The notes under the pieces were generated by a model. The model was not told the DNA's origin. It worked only from the letters and a program-made list of their open reading frames with translations, and did not search any database. Source: Campylobacterales bacterium (GTDB lineage: Bacteria > Campylobacterota > Campylobacteria > Campylobacterales > QNZT01). From it: DNA of 16,344 nt. Every line of letters starts with the position of its first letter. Position 1 is the stretch's first letter. The stretch is from positions 1 to 16,344 of the forward strand of contig JALUNR010000013.1 of the NCBI GenBank assembly GCA_027055005.1, given 5' to 3'. Shown in pieces: positions 5,553 through 13,710 of the stretch. The translations under genes were made by a program, and so were the position numbers.

Positions 5553-7930
5553 TCACCAGTTCTATCAGCTATATCTTTTTCACTCTCTGGAGATTGACTT
5601 CTTAGATAATAAGTTGATTTTACACCAAGTTTCCAAGCTAGTGTATAGATGTCATTTAAGACTTTTCCACTTGCATTTTCTAGTTTCATAAAAATATTTA
5701 AGCTTTGTCCTTGATCTATCCATTTTTGTCTAACTGCTCCAGCTTTTATTATAACTCTTTGATCAAGTTCATATGCAGGAGTATAGTATTGCCAAGTATC
5801 TACACTAAGATTTGGAGCACAAACGGGAATAAGTCCACTTAAGTTCTCTTCAAACCATTTTCTTTTATATACAGGCTCTATTGCCTGAGTTGTTCCTACT
5901 AAAATAGAGATAGAACTTGTTGGAGCTATTGCCATAAGATAACCATTTCTCATACCATCAGTTTTTACTTTCTTTTTAAGTTCTTCCCAATCATAAATAT
6001 ATCCAAAAAGGCCACCTCTATTTGTGAGAAGTTTTGCCTCTTCATTTGCTACATCTATTGGGAATATTCCCCTGCTCCAATTTGAGCCTTTAAAGTCAGG
6101 ATAGCTCTCTTTTTCTAGTGCTAAGTTTGATGATGCTTTTATAGCATTGTAACTTATCATTTCCATTACTTCATCTATTTTTTCAAAATGCTCATCACTT
6201 CCCCACTCTATTTTCTTTTCAGCAAGCATTTGAGCTTCTCCCATCACACCAAGTCCAATAGACCTACTTTTTAGATTTGTTTCTTTAACTTTTTTATGAG
6301 GATAAAAATTTAAATCTATCACATTATCAAGCATTCTTATGGCTATTGGCATAATCCTTTCTATATCTTCTTTAGTATTAATCTTAGAAAGATTTACACT
6401 AGCTAGATTACAAACAGCAGTCTTTCCATTTAACTTTTCTTTTTCAGCTATAAAAACTTCTTTACCATCTATACTGTCAAGAGCCGTTATTTTTTTAGCT
6501 TTTTTAACTATTCCATCATCAAGTTTTACTTCATCATCTTCTTCAAAAACTCTTTTACTTCCATCCTCCATAGTTAATTCTATTTTATAGTGATTTGGAT
6601 CTGTATTTTGAAAGATTTCTGTACAAAGATTTGAACTTCTTATTATACCTGTATGATAGTTTGGATTAGCCCTATTTGCATTATCTTTAAAACATAAAAA
6701 AGGCATACCTGTTTCAAAATAACTTGTTAATATTTTTTTCCATAAAGCTTTTGCTCCGATACTTTCTTTTGCAATATTTTTATTGTTTTCATACTCTATA
6801 TATTTTTTTTCAAACTCATCCGAATATACATCTGTCAGATCTGGCGTATCAAGAGGATCAAATAGAGTCCATCTTTCATTATTTAAAACTCTTTTCATAA
6901 AAAGATCATTAATCCAAAGAGCAGGGAAAAGGTCATGAGCTCTTCTTCTCTCCTCTCCTGAGTTTTTTCTAAGATCTAAAAAATCAGCTATATCTATATG
7001 CCAAGGCTCAATATAAACAGCAATTGCACCCTTCCTTGTACCTAGCTGGTCAACTGCAATAGCAACATCATTTGCTATTTTTAAAAAGGGTATTATACCA
7101 CCAGCTGCATTTTTATGTCCATCTATGCTACTTCCTATACCTCTAACTTTACTCCAATCCCAGCCGATACCACCACCAAATTTACTAAGTAATGCCATCT
7201 CTTTATATCCATCAAAAATACCTTCAATATTATCAGGACTACTTCCTATATAGCAAGAACTAAGTTGATGTCTTGGAGTTCTAGCATTTGAAAGAGTTGG
7301 GGTTGCAAGCATTACTTCAAACTTACTTATAAGATCATAAAATCTCTTTGCCCAACTCATTTTATCAAACTCATTTTGAGCTAAAAACATAGCTATTGCC
7401 ATAAACATATATTGAGGTAATTCTATTGGATTGCCATTTTTATCTTTTAAAAGATATCTATCATATAAAGTTCTAACCCCTAGATATGTAAATTGCAAAT
7501 CCCTTTCAGGCTTTATATAATTGTTTAACTCATCTAAATCATACTTATCTTTAAGTCCGACAATAACTCTCCCCTCTTTTTCAGCTTTTATCAAATATTT
7601 CTCTAAAGATGGATATGGACTTCCTTTTTTAGTTTCTAAAATTTTTCCTACTTTATGATATAAATCATATAAAAAAAGTCTTGATGCAACAAATGTCCAA
7701 TCTGGTCTATCAACATCAATCTTATCAACTGCTGTTTTTATGAGTGTTTGCTGTATCTCTTCAGTTGGCATTTTATCACGAAATTGTATTCTTGCATCTA
7801 GTTCTAGTTCACTTTGACTAACATTTTCAAGTCCCTCTACGGAATCTTTTGTAAATTTCTGAATCTTTGCTATATCTAAAACTTCTATTCTTCCATTTCT
7901 TTTTGTTACAGTTATCATTTTGTTAGTCAT
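5534..7930 (-). CDS. nrdA: Class I ribonucleoside-diphosphate reductase, alpha subunit
   Basis: Reduces ribonucleoside diphosphates to deoxyribonucleotides together with the radical-bearing NrdB subunit, which is not in this window. 798 aa. An N-terminal ATP-cone (about 5-95) is followed by the catalytic barrel. Redox cysteines are C226 (LSSCYIG) and C507 (AVCNLAS). The thiyl-radical motif is NLCTE (434-438, C436 and E438). The conserved tyrosines YYLRS lie near 774-778, and the tail GECLSCQ holds the pair that re-reduces the active site. C436 and C507 are 71 residues apart, against 23 in E. coli, reflecting an acidic insertion at about 450-498. The ATG overlaps the end of purB by 8 bases (ATGACTAA), implying translational coupling. 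Confidence 0.95.
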   Translation of the reverse strand: MTNKMITVTKRNGRIEVLDIAKIQKFTKDSVEGLENVSQSELELDARIQFRDKMPTEEIQQTLIKTAVDKIDVDRPDWTFVASRLFLYDLYHKVGKILETKKGSPYPSLEKYLIKAEKEGRVIVGLKDKYDLDELNNYIKPERDLQFTYLGVRTLYDRYLLKDKNGNPIELPQYMFMAIAMFLAQNEFDKMSWAKRFYDLISKFEVMLATPTLSNARTPRHQLSSCYIGSSPDNIEGIFDGYKEMALLSKFGGGIGWDWSKVRGIGSSIDGHKNAAGGIIPFLKIANDVAIAVDQLGTRKGAIAVYIEPWHIDIADFLDLRKNSGEERRRAHDLFPALWINDLFMKRVLNNERWTLFDPLDTPDLTDVYSDEFEKKYIEYENNKNIAKESIGAKALWKKILTSYFETGMPFLCFKDNANRANPNYHTGIIRSSNLCTEIFQNTDPNHYKIELTMEDGSKRVFEEDDEVKLDDGIVKKAKKITALDSIDGKEVFIAEKEKLNGKTAVCNLASVNLSKINTKEDIERIMPIAIRMLDNVIDLNFYPHKKVKETNLKSRSIGLGVMGEAQMLAEKKIEWGSDEHFEKIDEVMEMISYNAIKASSNLALEKESYPDFKGSNWSRGIFPIDVANEEAKLLTNRGGLFGYIYDWEELKKKVKTDGMRNGYLMAIAPTSSISILVGTTQAIEPVYKRKWFEENLSGLIPVCAPNLSVDTWQYYTPAYELDQRVIIKAGAVRQKWIDQGQSLNIFMKLENASGKVLNDIYTLAWKLGVKSTYYLRSQSPESEKDIADRTGECLSCQ

Positions 7931-9254
7931 TAAACACCCTTTTAAAGATACTATCTACATTTCTTGTATAGTAGTCATAGTTAAATAATTCTTTTATTTC
8001 ATCCTCACTCAAAGACTTTTTCAAATCATCATCTTGAAGTAAGTATTGAAGATATAGGCTCTCTCCATCTTTGTTTACAGTTGGTTTTCCCTGCCCAATC
8101 TCTTCCCAAACTTTCATAGCATTTCTTTGTACAAACTTATAAGCATCTTCTCTACTAACTCCTTTTTTAGGAAGCTCTAGCAAAACTCTCTGCGAAAAAA
8201 CAAGTCCCCCTGTTTGGTTTAAGTTTTTCATCATATTTTCTGGATACACAACAAGATTTGAAATAACATTATTAAATCTATGAAGCATAAAATCACTAGT
8301 AATAAAACTATCTGGAAGCCAAAATCTTTCAGTAGAACTATGACTTATATCTCTTTCGTGCCACAAAGCTACATTTTCCATAGCTGGAATAGCATAAGCT
8401 CTTATCATTCTAGCAAGTCCTGTTATATTTTCTGTTAGAATTGGGTTTCTTTTGTGTGGCATAGCAGAACTTCCTTTTTGACCTTTTGCAAATCTTTCCT
8501 CTGCTTCATAAACTTCTGTTCTTTGCCAATGCCTTATTTGAACTGCAAATTTTTCAATACTAGATGCTAAAAGTGCTAAAGTGGTTGCAAGTCTTGCATA
8601 TCTATCTCTTTGGATTACTTGATTTGAAGCTGGAGCTGGTTTTAAACCTAAGTGCTTACAAGCTATCTCCTCAAGTTCAATAGGTGCATGAGCAAAGTTA
8701 CCCATAGCTCCACTTATTTGTCCAACTGAAATAACTTCCATAGTTTGTTCTAAGTTTTCAAGATGTCTTTTAAGCTCATCATACCAAACAGCAAGAACCA
8801 AACCAAAAGTTATAGGCTCACCGTGTATTCCGTGGCTTCTTCCAACCATCAAAGTATATTTATGTTCTTCAGCTCTTTTTTTAACTGATTCCATAACCAT
8901 TTTAACATCTTCTATGATAATATTTAAACTATCTCTCATTTGAAGAGCTACTGCAGTATCTACTGTATCACTACTTGTCATACCATAGTGAAACCATCTA
9001 CTTTCATCTCCTAAAAATTCACTTACACTTGTAGTAAAAGCTATCAAATCATGACGAGTCACTGCTTCTATCTCATCTATACGATTTATATCAAACTTAG
9101 CATTTTGGACTATTTTATTTGCATCATCGTCTGGAATAAGTCCTATTTCATTCCAAGCTTTTACAACTGCCTTTTCTACCTCTAGCCAAGCTGAATATTT
9201 AGCATTCATATCCCATAGGCTTTTCATCTCTTCTCGTGAATATCTTTCTACCAT
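7923..9254 (-). CDS. purB: Adenylosuccinate lyase
   Basis: Cleaves SAICAR to AICAR and adenylosuccinate to AMP in purine synthesis, 443 aa. It carries the fumarase/aspartase superfamily signature GSSAMPHKRNP (261-271) with the catalytic serine S263. Other active-site elements are TRHD (H68), GMTSSD (92-97) and GRSHGIHG (H141). An upstream TTG would extend the reading frame to 9338, but the protein family begins at MVERYSREEMKSLW and AAGGAA lies upstream of the ATG at 9254, so that start is chosen. It is the first gene of the purB-nrdA-zinc-ribbon operon, linking purine and deoxyribonucleotide supply. Confidence 0.95.
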   Translation of the reverse strand: MVERYSREEMKSLWDMNAKYSAWLEVEKAVVKAWNEIGLIPDDDANKIVQNAKFDINRIDEIEAVTRHDLIAFTTSVSEFLGDESRWFHYGMTSSDTVDTAVALQMRDSLNIIIEDVKMVMESVKKRAEEHKYTLMVGRSHGIHGEPITFGLVLAVWYDELKRHLENLEQTMEVISVGQISGAMGNFAHAPIELEEIACKHLGLKPAPASNQVIQRDRYARLATTLALLASSIEKFAVQIRHWQRTEVYEAEERFAKGQKGSSAMPHKRNPILTENITGLARMIRAYAIPAMENVALWHERDISHSSTERFWLPDSFITSDFMLHRFNNVISNLVVYPENMMKNLNQTGGLVFSQRVLLELPKKGVSREDAYKFVQRNAMKVWEEIGQGKPTVNKDGESLYLQYLLQDDDLKKSLSEDEIKELFNYDYYTRNVDSIFKRVFND

Positions 9255-9331
9255 GATATGTGATTTCCTTAAATTTAATAAAATAATAATAGTATAGATT
9301 TTATCTAAAAGAGTTAAATTAGGGTTTAAAT
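9255..9331. promoter_or_regulatory. Divergent promoter region, purB / pseudouridine synthase
   Basis: This 77-base AT-rich gap separates divergent genes. Overlapping -10-like hexamers occur on opposite strands: TATACT on minus (9296-9291) for purB and TATAGA on plus (9293-9298) for the pseudouridine synthase. If both are used, polymerase binding would be mutually exclusive. No operator-like palindrome was seen. Confidence 0.4.
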
Positions 9332-10210
9332 ATGTCATATGTAAAAAAGAAATTTTTTTCTCAAAGCAAAATCAAAGTTTTCAAGTTTTTGATGGAAGAA
9401 TTTGATATAACTTTGGGTGAAGCACAAAAATGGATGGATAAAGGAAGAGTCTTTTTAAAAGGTAATCCAGTTAAGAAAAAAGCATATAGTTTTAAGGGGG
9501 AAATAGAAGTAGTAGTTTTTGAAACAACTTCAAAAAACTTAAAGCCAGTTTTTCAAACTCCTGATTTTTTAGTATATGATAAACCAAGTGGAGTTTTAGT
9601 TCATCCTCAAAGTCGATATACTGAGTACTCCATCACTCATGAAGTAAAACATAGTTTTGGAAAATATGCAAACATAGTACATAGATTGGACAAAGAAACA
9701 AGTGGACTATTGCTTTGTTCAAAACATAAAAAAGCAGAAAAAGAGTTAAAGCTTCTTTTTGAAAATAGAGAGGTACAAAAAACTTATCTAGCTTTAGTAA
9801 AAGGTGAATTTAAAAATAGAGTTGAAGCCAATTTTCCAATAAGTAGGAATAGTGAATTTGATGATATAAAGTTAAAAGTTTTTATAGATAACGAAAAAGG
9901 AAAACCTTCACAAACTATCTTTGAACCCATTTATTATGACAAAAAGAAAAATCAAACTTTAGTAAAAGCTACTCCACTAACAGGAAGACAACATCAGATA
10001 AGAGTTCATCTTTTTCATTTAGGATTTCCAATAGTTGGTGATCCGTTATATGGGGTTAGTTTTAAGGTTGCTGAAGATTATTTGGAACAGAGGATGAGCG
10101 AGGAAGATAGAATAAAACTAACTGGAGCAAAAAGACTTATGCTTCATGCTAATAGTTTAGAGTTTAAGTATAAAAATCAATATATACTCTACTCAAAAAC
10201 TACTTTTTAG
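9332..10210 (+). CDS. RluA-family RNA pseudouridine synthase
   Basis: Converts specific uridines in RNA, probably 23S rRNA, to pseudouridine. 292 aa. An S4-like RNA-binding region lies at about 15-65 (ITLGEAQKWMDKGRVFLKG). The catalytic domain begins at FLVYDKPSGVLVHP (79-92). The catalytic motif is HRLDKETSGLL (117-127) with D120. The motifs PLTGRQHQIRVHL and GDPLYG complete the family pattern. Which of RluA, RluC or RluD it corresponds to cannot be told from the sequence. The ATG is preceded by TTAGGG. Its 3' end overlaps by 11 bases the convergent 35-codon gene downstream of rlmN. Confidence 0.92.
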   Translation: MSYVKKKFFSQSKIKVFKFLMEEFDITLGEAQKWMDKGRVFLKGNPVKKKAYSFKGEIEVVVFETTSKNLKPVFQTPDFLVYDKPSGVLVHPQSRYTEYSITHEVKHSFGKYANIVHRLDKETSGLLLCSKHKKAEKELKLLFENREVQKTYLALVKGEFKNRVEANFPISRNSEFDDIKLKVFIDNEKGKPSQTIFEPIYYDKKKNQTLVKATPLTGRQHQIRVHLFHLGFPIVGDPLYGVSFKVAEDYLEQRMSEEDRIKLTGAKRLMLHANSLEFKYKNQYILYSKTTF

Positions 10211-10307
10211 CATCATCTAAAATCTCTTTTAATATCAAATACCCACCACTACCAACTGCCAAAACTATGACAGCAATCATAGCATAATCTAAACTCATAA
10301 GATTCAT
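10200..10307 (-). CDS. 35-residue single-span membrane protein after rlmN
   Basis: Short reading frame starting ATG at 10307 in a 4-base overlap (ATGA) with the rlmN stop. AAGGAA lies just upstream, within the rlmN end, at normal spacing. The product begins MNLMSLDYAMIAVIVLAVGS, continues through a GGYLILKEIL stretch and ends DDAKK. This gives one hydrophobic span (about residues 8-26) and a charged cytoplasmic tail, the pattern of a real small membrane protein. It fills the gap between rlmN and the convergent pseudouridine synthase, overlapping the latter's last codons. As I recall, a small hydrophobic protein gene also follows rlmN in Campylobacter jejuni, but I could not check this. Function unknown. 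Confidence 0.7.
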   Translation of the reverse strand: MNLMSLDYAMIAVIVLAVGSGGYLILKEILDDAKK

Positions 10308-11365
10308 AATATTTCCTTTTCTTTTAACTGTCCACAAGCTGCACTTATATCTAAGCCTTTAGATTGTCTGATGGTACAGATTACTCCATGTTTGTTTAGA
10401 TACTCTTTAAACTCCAACATACTTTTTTCACTTGGTCTTTGATATGGGGAGTTTGGATATGGGTTGAAGTAGATGAGATTTACTTTTGCTTTTATACCAG
10501 AAAGCAGTTTTACTAACTTTTTAGCACTTTTTATATCATTATTGACATCTTTCATAACAAGATACTCAAAAAGTACTTTTTTTCTTTGGTCTATCGGAAA
10601 CTGTTTTACTGCATTTATGACTGATTCTATGTTGTAAGCTTTGTTTATCGGCATAAGTTCTTCTCTAAGTTTATCATCAACTGCATGAAGGCTGATAGCT
10701 AGTAAAACTCCTAAGTTTGCCTCTCCTAACTTTTTAATCTGGTGGCTTAGTCCACTTGTAGAGATAGTTTGTCTTCTAGTTCCTATGGCAAGTCCATCTA
10801 TGTCGTTAAAGATTTTCACTGCTTTTATGACATTATCTAAGTTGTCTAGTGGTTCACCCATTCCCATAAAAACTAGATTTACTCTTTTGTTTTCTGGGAT
10901 ATTATTATCTTTTTTTATCTCTAATACTTGAGATACTATCTCTCCAGCACTTAGATTTCTACTAAATCCACCTTTTGCAGTTAAACAAAAAGAACAACCT
11001 ATTTTACACCCTATTTGACTAGAGATACAAATAGTAAATTTTGCTTCTTTTGTTACTTTTCCATCTTCATCAATTTGCTCTTTTTTCATAGGTAGTAAAA
11101 CTGCTTCCATAGTTAATCCATCAAGACAGCTAAAGAGATACTTTTTACTTCCATCAATACTCTGTTCTATTTTTACTATTTTTAGAGGATTTAAAATATA
11201 GTTTTCCTCTAACTCTGCTTTTAAAGATTTTGGAAGATTTTTCATTTCTTCAAAGCTGTTTACATACTTTTTATAAATCCATTGATAGATTTGCTTTGCA
11301 CGAAAAGATGGCTTTATTTTTTCAGATAGTTCTTCTTTTGTAAAATCTTGTATTAAGTTTTTCAA
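10304..11365 (-). CDS. rlmN: Dual-specificity 23S rRNA/tRNA adenine-C2 methyltransferase
   Basis: Radical-SAM enzyme that makes 2-methyladenosine in 23S rRNA (A2503 in E. coli numbering) and in some tRNAs. 353 aa. The iron-sulfur motif CxxxCxxC is C120, C124 and C127 (GCKIGCSFC). C113 (TICISSQ) and C344 (SAACGQL) match the two mechanistic cysteines of the family. GMGEP (168-172) is the SAM-binding motif. The start is TTG at 11365 in a TTGA overlap with the upstream stop, with AAAGG upstream. No in-frame ATG occurs until residue 41, well inside the conserved domain, so TTG is needed. Confidence 0.95.
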   Translation of the reverse strand: MKNLIQDFTKEELSEKIKPSFRAKQIYQWIYKKYVNSFEEMKNLPKSLKAELEENYILNPLKIVKIEQSIDGSKKYLFSCLDGLTMEAVLLPMKKEQIDEDGKVTKEAKFTICISSQIGCKIGCSFCLTAKGGFSRNLSAGEIVSQVLEIKKDNNIPENKRVNLVFMGMGEPLDNLDNVIKAVKIFNDIDGLAIGTRRQTISTSGLSHQIKKLGEANLGVLLAISLHAVDDKLREELMPINKAYNIESVINAVKQFPIDQRKKVLFEYLVMKDVNNDIKSAKKLVKLLSGIKAKVNLIYFNPYPNSPYQRPSEKSMLEFKEYLNKHGVICTIRQSKGLDISAACGQLKEKEIL

Positions 11366-11904
11366 TTTTTTAAACCTTTGTATTTTTTATATATATAATC
11401 ACTTAGTAACTCTTTTGCTTTTTGATGATTTTTTATAAAATCTTTGTGAGCATTACAATCAGTATAATTTGTAACTACAAAAATCCCTAAAACAGGTATT
11501 TCAAACTCTTTAGCAACACTTAGCACTGAAAAAAACTCCATATTTTCTAAATGTATATTGTGCTTCAAATAATTTTGCGAAAGCTTTATATTTGTCGTAA
11601 TATAATTAGAACTATTAACTATAAGAGAGGTCGATGCACTATTGTTTTTAGCCTCTATTACATTATCCAATGGAGTATAAGAATTGTTTTCAAAAAAGGA
11701 AAGTTCTATATTTGAAGAGACCATACTCTCTACTATATCAAAAATTTTATACTTTCCATAACTTCCAGCACTTCCAACAAATATCAAAAACTCTGGCTTA
11801 TCAAACAATGCTATTCTAGTTAGATTTATAGTTGATTCAACCAATCCTATCCCAACTGGTGTTGCAAAAGAAAATGTCTCATTATGTCCTGCACATATTA
11901 TCAT
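11362..11904 (-). CDS. Nucleoside phosphorylase / MTA-SAH nucleosidase superfamily protein, short form
   Basis: 180-aa protein of the purine nucleoside phosphorylase superfamily; substrate not known. Visible family features are FVGSAGSYG (42-50, phosphate or ribose loop), ENMEFFSVLSVAKEF (120-134, the ME ribose-binding motif) and VVTNYTD (143-149) ending in a likely catalytic aspartate. It is about 50 residues shorter than typical MTA/SAH nucleosidases, mostly at the N-terminus and in the middle. It may be a diverged nucleosidase, or an enzyme acting on a related compound. It begins in an ATGA overlap with the SIMPL gene stop and ends in a TTGA overlap with rlmN, so its translation is coupled on both sides. 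Confidence 0.75.
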   Translation of the reverse strand: MIICAGHNETFSFATPVGIGLVESTINLTRIALFDKPEFLIFVGSAGSYGKYKIFDIVESMVSSNIELSFFENNSYTPLDNVIEAKNNSASTSLIVNSSNYITTNIKLSQNYLKHNIHLENMEFFSVLSVAKEFEIPVLGIFVVTNYTDCNAHKDFIKNHQKAKELLSDYIYKKYKGLKN

Positions 11905-12572
11905 TTACACTCAAACTTTATATGTGGATTTACAGAAAACTTTTGAGATTTTCTTATTGGAGTTGGCATACTTTCTACTTTATTTGTATTCATATCTCTT
12001 GCATAAACTATTGGAGGTCTAGGATAATTAAAAGAACCAAAATCTATGCTTATAACTTTACATTCAGAGTTAAGTTTTTGAGAAAGCTTATTTGCATATT
12101 TATTTGCCCATTTTATAGCTTCAAACCTTAACTCATCTTTTTTTGCATCTATGTCTTTTGGTGCTACTTGCCAAGATGATGAAGATATAGATAAATCAAC
12201 ATTACTCCCACTATTTTTTGCACTCAACATTGAAACAAATTCTTTTAGTTTGTTATCATCTTTACTTTTTATTTGAAAGTAAAGATTACCTCTGTAACCT
12301 ATTTTCTTTCTTTTGTTATTATAATACCTATACTCTGGATTTGTATTAAAAATTCCTCCATTTATTTCTAAACCTTTAAAACTTTTTATAAAATCACTAT
12401 ACTCAGTAAGTTTATTTAAAACTGAGTTTAAATCTTTATCCCTAATATTTATAGATACTGATAATCCTAACTTTTTAGGTACAACTTGAGAAGTAAATCT
12501 TTTGTTTAAAGATATATTATAAGCATTTAAACTTCCAATAGCTAAGATCATACTCAAAACTACTCTTTTCAT
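11901..12572 (-). CDS. SIMPL (DUF541) domain periplasmic protein
   Basis: 223 aa. A Sec signal peptide (about 1-17, MKRVVLSMILAIGSLNA) indicates export to the periplasm. The rest fits the SIMPL/DUF541 (YggE-like) fold: an early strand with SVSINIRDKDLNSVLNKL, a central YYNNKRKKIGYRGNLYFQIKSKD region, then AIKWANKYANKLSQKLN, the helix in which such proteins carry an ARxxAxxLA-type motif. A late stretch resembles PRPPIVYARDM of the family. The molecular function of these proteins is poorly known; some affect the envelope or stress tolerance. It begins 3 bases after hisF, with AAGGA lying inside the hisF end, so the two are probably cotranscribed. Confidence 0.78.
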   Translation of the reverse strand: MKRVVLSMILAIGSLNAYNISLNKRFTSQVVPKKLGLSVSINIRDKDLNSVLNKLTEYSDFIKSFKGLEINGGIFNTNPEYRYYNNKRKKIGYRGNLYFQIKSKDDNKLKEFVSMLSAKNSGSNVDLSISSSSWQVAPKDIDAKKDELRFEAIKWANKYANKLSQKLNSECKVISIDFGSFNYPRPPIVYARDMNTNKVESMPTPIRKSQKFSVNPHIKFECK

Positions 12573-12575
12573 AAC

Positions 12576-13334
12576 TTATATCCTTACTGGTATATTATTG
12601 TTGTTTAAGTATTTTTTCAAATCCATAATATCTATCTCTCTAAAATGAAAAATACTAGCTGCAAGAGCTGCATCAGCACCAGCTTCAAAAGCATCTTTTA
12701 TATGTTTCATCTCTCCTGCACCTCCACTTGCTATAACTGGTATATCCACTGCTTCACTTATAGCTTTATTTAACTTATTATCAAATCCAGCCTTTGTGCC
12801 ATCTGCATCCATACTTGTTAAAAGTATCTCTCCTGCTCCTCTTTCATAAACCTCTTTAGCCCAAAGAACTGCATCTTTTCCAGTATCAATTCTTCCACCA
12901 TTTAAAAAGATATTCCAACTATTTCCTACTCTCTTTGCATCTATGGCAACAACTATACATTGACTTCCAAATCTTTTAGAACTATCATTTATAAATTGAG
13001 GGTTTTTTATACCTGCTGAATTTATACTAACTTTATCACAACCTACATTTAAAAGATTATATATATCTTCTAACTTCCGTATTCCACCTCCAACAGTTAA
13101 AGGTATAAATACTTCTTTTGCTACTTTAGAAACTACATCAACAATAGTATCTCTTCCTTCATGACTTGCACCAATATCCAAAAAAGTTATTTCATCCGCC
13201 CCTTCTTGGTTATATCTCTTTGCAACCTCAACAGGATCTCCTGCATCTCTTAGGTTTACAAAATTTACACCTTTTACAACTCTTCCACCCTCAACATCTA
13301 AGCAAGGAATTATTCTCTTTGCAAAATACTCCAT
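12576..13334 (-). CDS. hisF: Imidazole glycerol phosphate synthase cyclase subunit
   Basis: Cyclase half of the HisHF complex. It uses ammonia from HisH to convert PRFAR to imidazole glycerol phosphate and AICAR, in histidine synthesis. 252 aa, the usual length. The barrel shows the acid-base residues D13 (IIPCLDVEGG) and D132 (VAIDAKR), the phosphate-binding VGGGIR (81-86), SMDADGTKAGFD (174-185) and IASGGAGE (201-208). The ATG follows AAGGA at good spacing. No other his gene is in the window, so hisF sits apart from its pathway, within an operon of unrelated genes. AICAR is also a product of purB in purine synthesis. Confidence 0.96.
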   Translation of the reverse strand: MEYFAKRIIPCLDVEGGRVVKGVNFVNLRDAGDPVEVAKRYNQEGADEITFLDIGASHEGRDTIVDVVSKVAKEVFIPLTVGGGIRKLEDIYNLLNVGCDKVSINSAGIKNPQFINDSSKRFGSQCIVVAIDAKRVGNSWNIFLNGGRIDTGKDAVLWAKEVYERGAGEILLTSMDADGTKAGFDNKLNKAISEAVDIPVIASGGAGEMKHIKDAFEAGADAALAASIFHFREIDIMDLKKYLNNNNIPVRI

Positions 13335-13344
13335 AACATTCCTT

Positions 13345-13710
13345 TTAAAAATAACTTTTTAATAATAGCGAAGTAATATAGAAAAATGGTGCAAAAAAGG
13401 CAAGAATTATAATTTTTAAAAATTCCCCATCTTTATTTGTTATGTTTTCATTTTGAAATTCTTCTTCAGCTATTTTTACTATTTCTATAAACTCCCAATA
13501 AACAACATATAAAAACATACATATGACTACAAGATAAGAAGATGGCTTTGGATAAAGATGATAGTAATACAAAAAAATCACGACAGTAAAGAGTAAACTA
13601 AATCCCTCCCCTACTAAAAAAAGTACTCCCCTACTCCTATATTTAGCCATCGAAAAGGTTCCACTAAAAAAAACAATAGATATATAAAACATAGCCCATA
13701 GAGGCATCAT
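13345..13710 (-). CDS. Small polytopic inner-membrane protein of unknown function
   Basis: 121 aa, not recognised. Four hydrophobic stretches are visible at about 2-17, 28-48, 58-78 and 97-118, separated by short loops. The third and fourth are linked by the only long polar stretch (about 79-96, IVKIAEEEFQNENITNKDGE), probably cytoplasmic. No catalytic or metal-binding motif is seen. The start codon ATG at 13710 overlaps the agmatine deiminase stop by four bases (ATGA), and hisF begins 10 bases after its stop, so it is part of the operon. Confidence 0.75.
   Translation of the reverse strand: MMPLWAMFYISIVFFSGTFSMAKYRSRGVLFLVGEGFSLLFTVVIFLYYYHLYPKPSSYLVVICMFLYVVYWEFIEIVKIAEEEFQNENITNKDGEFLKIIILAFFAPFFYITSLLLKSYF

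Noticed and set aside
6410..6625. Intein or mini-intein inside NrdA
   Set aside because: The insertion is only about 48 residues and lacks the splice-junction residues and block motifs of inteins.
9255..9338. N-terminal extension of PurB from an upstream TTG
   Set aside because: The extension is hydrophobic filler absent from the family, would overlap the divergent gene start, and a ribosome site plus the conserved N-terminus point to the ATG at 9254.
13345..13710. Small membrane gene as a toxin or holin
   Set aside because: It has four membrane spans and operon overlaps but no toxin, antitoxin or phage context; the function is left open.
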